A stretch of DNA of 35,082 nucleotides from Candidatus Sumerlaeota bacterium (GTDB lineage Bacteria > CG03 > SLGR01), in contig SLGR01000092.1 of assembly GCA_007136585.1 (NCBI GenBank), positions 1-35,082 of the forward strand, written 5' to 3'. The notes beneath the pieces are model-generated. The model saw nothing but the letters and a program-made list of their open reading frames with translations. It made no database searches and was not told the origin of the DNA. Shown piece after piece: positions 24,541 to 31,493 of the stretch (position 1 is its first letter; the number at the start of each line of letters is the position of its first letter). A program made the position numbers and the translations under genes.

Positions 24541-25521
24541 TCAACAACCGTCACAACATCCGAGACGCCTGTCAGGAAGGTAATTCCTGACATAATCCTC
24601 AATTCCCTTCTCAAGAGAATGGGTTTCTTTCCTATAACCGCTTTCCAGAAGTTTAGCCGTATCGGCGCAAGTATAGTACTGGTACTGCCCCCTTAACTCC
24701 TCAGGCATATCTACATACTTGATCCTTGCGGAAATCCCCATAGCGGAAAACACTGATCGCGCGAGCGAGTTCCAGGTTCTTGCTATGCCGGTACCGGCGT
24801 TAAAAATACCGCAGATCCCCGGATTGTCAAAAAAATGCAATGTCATATCTGCCGCATCCTTTATATAAAGAAAATCCCGGCGCTGTTCTCCGTCCCCTAT
24901 ATCATCCCTGTAGGATTTAAAGAGACGTATTTCCCCTTCATTCTGAATTTGTTCATAGGCCTTAACCACAAAACTTCTCATGCTTTTTTTATGGTACTCA
25001 TTAGGCCCGTAAACATTAAAATACTTAATCCCGGCAATTGACTCCAGTAAACCGGATTCCAGGGCATAAATATCAAAAAGATGCTTGGACTCACCGTAAA
25101 GGTTCAGCGGGGTATACTCCTTCAACCTGGAATGCTCATCGCTGAACCCCAGGGTTCCGTCCCCGTAGGTAGCGGCGCTGGAGGCATAAATAAACCTTGA
25201 TGAGGATGCTGCGGCGGCCTGGGCAATTTCCCTGGTATAATGATAATTTACCCGCATTATATATTCCCGGTCAGTCTCTGTTGTGGAAGAACAGGCCCCC
25301 ATATGAAAAACTGCGCCCGGCTTTATCTTCCCCTTTCCGTAAGAACTCAGAAATTCCCCGGCCTCTACTACTCTGCTGAACTTTAAAAATTCCAGATTTT
25401 TCTTTTTTTCAGAAGACAGCTCGTGCTCTTCAACTACCAGGATATCGGTTATACCCCTGAGATTCAGGCTCCGGATAATGGCGCTTCCTATAAAACCGGC
25501 GCCCCCCGTAACAGCTATCAC
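24541..25521 (-). CDS. hldD: HldD, ADP-glyceromanno-heptose 6-epimerase
   Basis: This 326-residue short-chain dehydrogenase-type epimerase has the NAD(P)-binding TGGAGFIGS (5-13), the HMGACSSTTE segment that marks HldD, the catalytic Tyr-Lys pair Y142/K146 (YGESK), and YFNVYGPNEYHK. It converts ADP-D-glycero- to ADP-L-glycero-manno-heptose for the LPS core. It is slightly longer than E. coli HldD (310) and ends in an unusual cysteine tail (GCCDGC). The GTG start overlaps lpxB by 4 bp. Other heptose genes (gmhA, hldE) are not in this window. Confidence 0.92.
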   Translation of the reverse strand: MIAVTGGAGFIGSAIIRSLNLRGITDILVVEEHELSSEKKKNLEFLKFSRVVEAGEFLSSYGKGKIKPGAVFHMGACSSTTETDREYIMRVNYHYTREIAQAAAASSSRFIYASSAATYGDGTLGFSDEHSRLKEYTPLNLYGESKHLFDIYALESGLLESIAGIKYFNVYGPNEYHKKSMRSFVVKAYEQIQNEGEIRLFKSYRDDIGDGEQRRDFLYIKDAADMTLHFFDNPGICGIFNAGTGIARTWNSLARSVFSAMGISARIKYVDMPEELRGQYQYYTCADTAKLLESGYRKETHSLEKGIEDYVRNYLPDRRLGCCDGC

Positions 25522-26639
25522 TCGGACTCTCCTTTCAGGGTTTTTATTATGGAAAGTGCCGTCCTTGCTGATGCCCCTTCTTCTCCGAGTTCCAGCACCA
25601 CTTCATCCAGAATTTGCTTTATCTTATCTCGTCCTGCCGCTACATCAAGCACCGCCTGTCTGAGCCGGAGCGGAGTAAGATTATTCTGGATAAGCTCGGG
25701 ACTTACCTCCTTGCCTGCCAGTATATTAGCCATACATATGTACGGAACGTCAACAAGGTATCTGGCTATGGCAAAAGATATACCCGATACTTTGTATACA
25801 GTAACAAAAGGAACCCCCTGAACCGCTGCTTCAAGTGTGGAAGTCCCGGATTTTACAACCGCGACAAAAGAACGTTTCAGTAAAGCGCGGGCATCAGAGG
25901 TCATTTTTAAATCCGAACCCCCAATTTTTGTATAAATTTTTTGCGGAACCGTCTTCACCCTGGCAACTACCGGAATCATATCAGTCCGTCGCGCGACCTT
26001 AAGCATTACGGGGAGATGACGCTTTACTTCCTGGACCCTGGATCCGGGCATAAGGGCCATAACTTTATCCGTCACTCCAACCCCAAGCTCTTTTTCCAGT
26101 CCGGGAATATCATAGGAATCCGGAATATCTTCAAGAATAGGGTGTCCCACAAACTCGGCATCACCCCCGAAATCCCTGAACAGCTTTTTCTCAAATTTAA
26201 ATACACAGTAAAGTTTCCGGCACATTCCTGAAAGAAGCGGAATCCTTTTCCTGCCCCAGGCCCAGACCTGGGGAGTTATATAGTAGAAAACCGGGACCCC
26301 GCAGGCAGCTGCGGCCTTTCCGAGGTTTATATTGAAGCCGGGGAAGTCTATAAGTACAAGAGCGTCTACGCGCTCGGACGAGTCACTGAGAAAATATTTT
26401 TTTCTTAAACGTTTTTTAAGTGATACAAAAAAAGGGACCGTCTTAAGAACTTCAAGAAAACCGACCGCAGCCCTGTCTGCTATCTCTTCTACATTACTAT
26501 CGGAGACAGAACTCATCTTTTCTCCCCCTACTGAATATACCAGGAGGTCTTTCTCCTGTTTTAAGTTCTTTATAAGTTTAGCTCCGTGATTATCGCCGGA
26601 AGTCTCCCCTGCGGAGACCATTATTTTGAGAGGGGTCAT
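25518..26639 (-). CDS. lpxB: LpxB, lipid A disaccharide synthase
   Basis: This 373-residue GT19 glycosyltransferase has the N-terminal GETSGDNHGA (11-20), PQVWAWGRKRI in the middle, VGHPILED and MPGSRVQEVKRHLP, all characteristic of LpxB. It joins two acylated sugars into the beta-1,6 disaccharide at the inner membrane. It overlaps gnnA by 4 bp (ATGA) and hldD by 4 bp. The UDP-diacylglucosamine hydrolase (LpxH/LpxI/LpxG), which makes one of its substrates, is absent from the window. Confidence 0.95.
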   Translation of the reverse strand: MTPLKIMVSAGETSGDNHGAKLIKNLKQEKDLLVYSVGGEKMSSVSDSNVEEIADRAAVGFLEVLKTVPFFVSLKKRLRKKYFLSDSSERVDALVLIDFPGFNINLGKAAAACGVPVFYYITPQVWAWGRKRIPLLSGMCRKLYCVFKFEKKLFRDFGGDAEFVGHPILEDIPDSYDIPGLEKELGVGVTDKVMALMPGSRVQEVKRHLPVMLKVARRTDMIPVVARVKTVPQKIYTKIGGSDLKMTSDARALLKRSFVAVVKSGTSTLEAAVQGVPFVTVYKVSGISFAIARYLVDVPYICMANILAGKEVSPELIQNNLTPLRLRQAVLDVAAGRDKIKQILDEVVLELGEEGASARTALSIIKTLKGESE

Positions 26640-27562
26640 ATCTTCTCAGAAATCGTAAGGGCAAGTTTTAAAGCTGTAAGCCCGTGATGTCCGCTGACCG
26701 TGGGCGCCTTACCCGTCCTGACGCTATCAATAAAATCCTTAAGCTCCTCCTTTAAAGGCTCGGTTTTTTTAAAGGAAGGGGATATCCTTTCAATATCTCC
26801 CGGACCCCGCACTTCTTTCTTTTTTTTCCTGTAAACAACAAACTCCTGCTTCTCGTAATTAAGAGAGATGTACCTGTCCGGTTCAAAAACCCTGAATTTA
26901 CGCTCTGATTTATATGAGATCCTTGATGCGGTGATATTTGCCGCGCACCCGTTTTCAAACTCAATGCGGCAGTTGGCAATATCCTCTTTGCCTGAAAATA
27001 CCGGCGCGCCTATGGAAGTTATGTTTTTTACGGGAGAATTCACAAAACTCAGTATTATGTCAATATCGTGTATCATAAGATCCAGAACAACCCCTACATC
27101 AAGCGAACGGGCGGGGAAAGGCGATATCCTGTTCACCTCTATAAAACGCGGCTGCTTGACAAACTCCCTGGCTTTTTTAACGGCCGCGTTAAACCTCTCC
27201 ACGTGCCCAACCTGAAGGATGCATCCCCTTCTCTCAGCAGCCTCAATAAGCTCCTCGGCATGCCCGGGAATATTCGTAACAGGTTTCTCTACAAGGGTAT
27301 TTACCCCTTTTTCAAGAAAATCAAGAGCTATCCTGTGGTGAGTTTCCGTAGGGGTTACTATGCTGACAGCATCAACGCTCTCAAACATATCACGGTAATC
27401 CTTAACGTATTTTGCGCGGAATTTTCTGGCTGTCTTTTCTCCGGCCTTCTTATCCAGATCGGATACACAGGCAAGCCGGCATTCCGGCAGTTCACTGTAA
27501 ATACGCGCGTGATGAACTCCCAGATGCCCTACCCCCACGACTCCCGCCCTAAGCTCACCCAT
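26636..27562 (-). CDS. gnnA: Gfo/Idh/MocA oxidoreductase, probable GnnA
   Basis: This 308-residue NAD(P)-dependent sugar dehydrogenase has a Rossmann GVGHLGVHHA near residue 10, the EKP motif at 92-94 and MIHDID with H165 as the likely catalytic His. GnnA oxidises the 3-hydroxyl of UDP-GlcNAc so that a partner transaminase can install a 3-amino group. The call rests on context: it lies between lpxB and a DegT-type aminotransferase, as gnnA/gnnB do near lipid A genes in Acidithiobacillus. The family is broad and another UDP-sugar could be the substrate. It overlaps lpxB by 4 bp and the aminotransferase by 8 bp. Confidence 0.7.
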   Translation of the reverse strand: MGELRAGVVGVGHLGVHHARIYSELPECRLACVSDLDKKAGEKTARKFRAKYVKDYRDMFESVDAVSIVTPTETHHRIALDFLEKGVNTLVEKPVTNIPGHAEELIEAAERRGCILQVGHVERFNAAVKKAREFVKQPRFIEVNRISPFPARSLDVGVVLDLMIHDIDIILSFVNSPVKNITSIGAPVFSGKEDIANCRIEFENGCAANITASRISYKSERKFRVFEPDRYISLNYEKQEFVVYRKKKKEVRGPGDIERISPSFKKTEPLKEELKDFIDSVRTGKAPTVSGHHGLTALKLALTISEKI

Positions 27563-28661
27563 AGAATTCTCTTATTTTACCTGTAATATACTCTACCTGA
27601 GATTCGCTTAACTCCGGGCAGATCGGAAGTGAGAGACACCGGCGGGAAATCTCCTCGGAAACAGGAAAATCACCTTCGGAGTAGCCCGAATCAGAGAAAG
27701 AAGGCTGCATATGAAGAGCTACGGGATAATGGATTGCGGTAGCTATACCTGAATCAGCAAGCTTCTTCATCAGCTTTTCCCTATCATCTGCCAGGATCAC
27801 ATACTGGTGGAAGACATGTTCAGCATACTCAGGCACCTCGGGAAGTGCAAGGGGAAGACCTTTCAGTCTTTCATTGTAAAGCCCGGCGATCCTGCGTCTT
27901 TTTTCGTTCCACGTGTCTAAATAACGGAGCTTTATTCTGAGTACAGCTGCCTGAAGGGTGTCCATACGGTAATTATACCCTACTTCGGTGTGATAATATC
28001 TTTTATCTGAACCATGGTTTCCCAGACGCCGCAGAAGCTGCGCGGTCTCATCAGAGTCACATACAACACATCCCGCATCACCGTAAGCGCCAAGGTTCTT
28101 TCCAGGATAAAAAGAAAAGCACGCTATATCGCCCAATGAACCCGACTTCCTGCCCTTGTAAAGCGCGCCGTGAGACTGCGCGCAATCCTCTATTACAGCA
28201 AGTCCCGCTTTCCGGGAAGATTCAAGTATGGGGTCCATATCCGCAGAACACCCGTAAAGCTGAACAGGCATAACAGCAGCTGTTTCCGGGGAAATATTTT
28301 TTTCTAATTCTTCCGCATCCAGGCAGTAAGTCCGTTTTTCTATATCAATCCATTTTATTTTTCCCCCTGCATGAATAACGGCCTCGGCCGTGGCTATAAA
28401 GGTAAAAGGGGTCGTAATTACTTCCCTGCCCCTGACCCCGGAAGCCTCCAGCGCAAGGTGCAGTGCCGAGGTGCCGGAAGAGACCGCTACCGCATGTTTC
28501 CGGGCGCAGTAAACAGCAAACTCCTCCTCGAATTTTTCCACCTCTTCTCCGAGTATAAAGCTTCCCTTACGGCATAACTGTTTCCATTTTTCGGATACTT
28601 CTCCCTCAAGGCGCTTATACTGCGCCTGCAGGTTAACCATTGGTATGTTCTGAGTTTTCAT
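27555..28661 (-). CDS. gnnB: DegT/DnrJ/EryC1 sugar aminotransferase, probable GnnB
   Basis: This 368-residue PLP enzyme of the DegT family has SGTSALHLAL (62-71), the Asp that contacts the pyridine nitrogen in EDCAQSHGA (D159), and the Schiff-base lysine in CFSFYPGKNLG (K188). It should transaminate the 3-keto sugar made by the neighbouring oxidoreductase, giving UDP-2-acetamido-3-amino-2,3-dideoxyglucose. WecE/ArnB-type substrates are the alternative, but the overlap with the oxidoreductase and the lpxB context favour GnnB. It is the first gene of the envelope supercluster. A TTGACA/TAACAT promoter places the transcript start only about 3 nt before its ATG. Confidence 0.75.
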   Translation of the reverse strand: MKTQNIPMVNLQAQYKRLEGEVSEKWKQLCRKGSFILGEEVEKFEEEFAVYCARKHAVAVSSGTSALHLALEASGVRGREVITTPFTFIATAEAVIHAGGKIKWIDIEKRTYCLDAEELEKNISPETAAVMPVQLYGCSADMDPILESSRKAGLAVIEDCAQSHGALYKGRKSGSLGDIACFSFYPGKNLGAYGDAGCVVCDSDETAQLLRRLGNHGSDKRYYHTEVGYNYRMDTLQAAVLRIKLRYLDTWNEKRRRIAGLYNERLKGLPLALPEVPEYAEHVFHQYVILADDREKLMKKLADSGIATAIHYPVALHMQPSFSDSGYSEGDFPVSEEISRRCLSLPICPELSESQVEYITGKIREFYG

Positions 28662-28670
28662 TTGATGGTT

Positions 28671-28699
28671 ATGTTAGAAAATTATAATACTACTGTCAA
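28671..28699 (-). promoter_or_regulatory. Candidate promoter of the gnnB-gnnA-lpxB-hldD unit
   Basis: A perfect -35 TTGACA (28694-28699) and a -10 TAACAT (28671-28676) are separated by 17 nt. The predicted transcript start is about 3 nt before the gnnB ATG, so the mRNA would be nearly leaderless. A TATAAT inside the spacer lacks a -35 at proper distance. Confidence 0.6.
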
Positions 28700-28753
28700 T
28701 TAAGCCGGGAAAAGCTTTTATAGCGCATAGACAGAGACAAGTCTCCGGGACGC

Positions 28754-28788
28754 TTCCGGCCGTATACCCGGAACCCCGGAACTTTTTT
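28754..28788 (+). terminator. Terminator-like hairpin with T6 upstream of pilB
   Basis: TTCCGG (28754-28759) can pair with either of two CCGGAA copies (28768-28773 or 28776-28781). One C and six T follow on the plus strand. No plus-strand gene lies upstream, so this would end a short RNA or act as an attenuator; it may also be chance. Confidence 0.35.
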
Positions 28789-28870
28789 ATACCACTTTGC
28801 AACTCTGCCTTTATGAACTTATCCGATAAACCTTACCCCTTTCCTGCTGCGCGGATCCTTCCTGAAAAAC

Positions 28871-28899
28871 TTGAATAAAGACCCTCTGCGTGTTATTAT
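28871..28899 (+). promoter_or_regulatory. Candidate pilB promoter
   Basis: TTGAAT (28871-28876) and TATTAT (28894-28899) are 17 nt apart. Transcription would start near 28906, only about 6 nt before the ATG at 28912, and past the in-frame GTG at 28903. Confidence 0.5.
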
Positions 28900-28911
28900 T
28901 ACGTGAACGCT

Positions 28912-30720
28912 ATGAAAATACCAAGTATTAAAGACCTGACTGACAATATGGTGGATGTCGGCTTAATCACAGCCGGACAACTTGATAAGGCCAAGAAAAA
29001 AGCCCAGGAAACAGGTGGAAACCTTGGGGACATATTAATATCCGAGGGATACATAACCGAAGATGTTTTTATGGCTTTCCTGGGTAAAAAATCGGATATA
29101 TCCTATGTTGACCTCTCTGATTACGGCGATATAAGCCCGGGAGTTCTTTCGGCCGTACCCGAAAGTTTTGCCAGAAAAAAAACCCTTATACCCGTGAAAA
29201 AGAAAGATAAGGTTCTCACTGTTGCCATTGCCGACCCTATGAACGTATTTGCCATCGATGACCTGCGCGCCCTGACAGGACTTAATATTGAGATAGTCCT
29301 TTCTGTAAGGGATGATATTAAAAGAGCCCTGGATAAATTTTACGGTTCCGGTTTCATAGAAGACCTTGAAAATGACACACAGGAAACCCAGGATATGCCA
29401 AAACAGGATATAGATACTTCAGAAGCTTTCTCCTCCATAATCAGTGAGATATCCAATGCAGATAATGAACTTGAGGTAGTTGCAGCAGAAAAAGACAGCG
29501 ACCTCCAGGATATTACCCGGATACGCAGGGAATCGGAAGGGGCCCCGGTGGTTAAAATGGTTAACCTTCTTATTCTTAACGCCATAAAAAAAGGGGCATC
29601 CGATATACATATAGAACCCTTTGAGAAACACTGCCGGATACGGTACCGTGTTGACGGCGTGCTTCACCTGCAGCCGGCCCCGCCCAGAAAAATTTTCAAT
29701 TCCATCGTAGCCCGGCTTAAAGTAATGGCATCCCTGGATGTTGCTGAGAAGCGCAGACCTCAGGACGGAAGGATAAAAGTAAAGATAGGGAAAAAGGAAA
29801 TAGACCTTAGAACCTCGTTCCTACCCTCCACTCACGGAGAAAAAGTTGTAATGAGAATCCTGGACTCCTCCAGTCTATGCCTTGACCTTACCCAACTGGG
29901 TTTTGATAAACAGGAAATGGTGAAATTTAACGATATCATAAACGCCCCAAACGGAATAATACTTGTAACGGGCCCCACAGGGAGCGGAAAAACAACTACA
30001 CTCTACTCAACCCTGACAGCGCTGAACCGCCCCGACGTAAACATAAATACAATAGAAGATCCGGTTGAATATATGCTTAAGGGTGTAATACAGGTCCAGG
30101 CGCGCCCTGATATTGATCTTACTTTTGCGGCAGGTCTGAGAACTTTTCTTAGACAGGACCCCGATATAATAATGGTAGGTGAGATAAGGGACACCGAAAC
30201 TGCGCAGATATCAATTAACGCTGCGCTTACGGGCCACCTTGTCCTCTCCACCCTTCATACCAACGACGCCCCCAGCGCCGTTACCAGGCTTGATAATATG
30301 GGTATAGAGGCCTACCATATATCATCTACAGTTATACTCTCGCTGGCCCAGCGCCTTGTAAGAAAGGTCTGCCCTAAATGCAAGGCTCCGTACGAAGTAG
30401 ATGTAGAAGCGCTCTCATCATACGGTCTCAATCCGAAAGAGATAGAAACTTCAGACGGTAAAGTGACGCTTTTTAAAGGCAGCGGTTGCTCGGCCTGCTC
30501 TGATTCGGGTTATAAAGGCCGTATAGGAATTTACGAAATGATGGTACTTTCTGAAGAGATAAAAAAACTGATAAACCTGAGAGCTCCCACCAATGAACTT
30601 AAAAACCAGGCCCGAAAGGAAGGGATGCGCACCCTAAGGGAGTCCTGCCTGAAAAAAGTGCTCGACGGTAAAACAACTGTGGATGAGATGCTCCGGGTGA
30701 CAGCCGGGGATACAGGATAA
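28912..30720 (+). CDS. pilB: PilB/GspE-type assembly ATPase
   Basis: This 602-residue type II secretion/type IV pilus ATPase has an N-terminal MshEN-type domain (about 5-150, with the LGDILISEGYITED pattern linked to c-di-GMP binding in MshE), then Walker A GPTGSGKT, the Asp box IEDPVEY, Walker B DPDIIMVGEIRD and the His box STLHTNDA. A four-cysteine zinc site follows (CPKC and CSAC). PilB drives pilus extension; it cannot be told from GspE without neighbours. No pilC, pilT or pilin gene is near. I prefer ATG at 28912 to GTG at 28903 because the best promoter starts transcription after the GTG. It is the only plus-strand gene and ends 7 nt from the convergent yebC stop, with no room for a terminator. 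Confidence 0.92.
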   Translation: MKIPSIKDLTDNMVDVGLITAGQLDKAKKKAQETGGNLGDILISEGYITEDVFMAFLGKKSDISYVDLSDYGDISPGVLSAVPESFARKKTLIPVKKKDKVLTVAIADPMNVFAIDDLRALTGLNIEIVLSVRDDIKRALDKFYGSGFIEDLENDTQETQDMPKQDIDTSEAFSSIISEISNADNELEVVAAEKDSDLQDITRIRRESEGAPVVKMVNLLILNAIKKGASDIHIEPFEKHCRIRYRVDGVLHLQPAPPRKIFNSIVARLKVMASLDVAEKRRPQDGRIKVKIGKKEIDLRTSFLPSTHGEKVVMRILDSSSLCLDLTQLGFDKQEMVKFNDIINAPNGIILVTGPTGSGKTTTLYSTLTALNRPDVNINTIEDPVEYMLKGVIQVQARPDIDLTFAAGLRTFLRQDPDIIMVGEIRDTETAQISINAALTGHLVLSTLHTNDAPSAVTRLDNMGIEAYHISSTVILSLAQRLVRKVCPKCKAPYEVDVEALSSYGLNPKEIETSDGKVTLFKGSGCSACSDSGYKGRIGIYEMMVLSEEIKKLINLRAPTNELKNQARKEGMRTLRESCLKKVLDGKTTVDEMLRVTAGDTG

Positions 30721-30727
30721 GACCGGC

Positions 30728-31474
30728 TTACTGAACTTCCTCCATATCTTCCGAAGATATATCAAAATTAGCAAAAACCTGCTGGACATCATCATTTTCC
30801 TCAAGGCTTTCCATAAGTCTGAGCATATCTTTTGCCTCTCTTCCTGAAAGCTTTATGAATGTGCTGGGAATCATTGTGATTTCTGCGGTATCCGCCTCAA
30901 CGAACTCAGATATCCCGCGGCTTACCTGGGAAAACTTTTCCGGCTCAGAAAGTATTTCATAGTAATTCTTTTCATCGGTCTTTAAATCTTCAATATCCAG
31001 GTCAATCACTTTCTCCAGAAGTTCCTCTTCCGGGATTTTTTCCTTTCCCACTGATATATAACCCTTTTTCTGAAACATCCAGCTTACACAACCGGTCTCA
31101 CCCAGGTTGCCGCCGTGATCCGAGAAAATTCTTCTCATCTGTGAGGCGGTTCTATTCTTGTTATCGGTAGCGGCGTTAACCATAATAGCCACGCCTCCGG
31201 GCCCGTACCCCTCGTAAGTCACCTCAACATAACTTACACCCGGAAGCTCTCCTGTGCCTCTCTTTATGGCTTTTTCTATATTATCCTTAGGCATATTTGC
31301 CTCGGAGGCTTTCTCTACGGCAAGTCTGAGGCGGGCGTTCATGGCAGGATCACCGCCTCCCTGCCTGGCGGAAACGGTTATCTCCCGGACAAGGCGGGAA
31401 AATACCTGCCCTTTTTTCTTATCTTCCTTTGCTTTCTGGTGTTTTATACTATGCCACTTTGAATGGCCTGACAT
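30728..31474 (-). CDS. yebC: YebC/PmpR-family protein
   Basis: This 248-residue protein starts with the family signature GHSKWHSIKHQKAKEDKKKG and has the conserved GGDPAMNARLR and the EVTYEGYGPGGVAIMVN segment. The length is normal. YebC proteins bind DNA as regulators and some help ribosomes through proline stretches; which applies here is not visible. The ATG follows TTGAGG at good spacing. It lies 19 nt downstream of the EF-G-like gene, so the two are probably one unit with a shared translation theme. Confidence 0.95.
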   Translation of the reverse strand: MSGHSKWHSIKHQKAKEDKKKGQVFSRLVREITVSARQGGGDPAMNARLRLAVEKASEANMPKDNIEKAIKRGTGELPGVSYVEVTYEGYGPGGVAIMVNAATDNKNRTASQMRRIFSDHGGNLGETGCVSWMFQKKGYISVGKEKIPEEELLEKVIDLDIEDLKTDEKNYYEILSEPEKFSQVSRGISEFVEADTAEITMIPSTFIKLSGREAKDMLRLMESLEENDDVQQVFANFDISSEDMEEVQ

Positions 31475-31493
31475 ATTTTATTACCTCAATCTA

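Noticed and set aside
28903-28911. GTG start for pilB
   Set aside because: The best promoter begins transcription after this GTG; the ATG at 28912 keeps the full domain.
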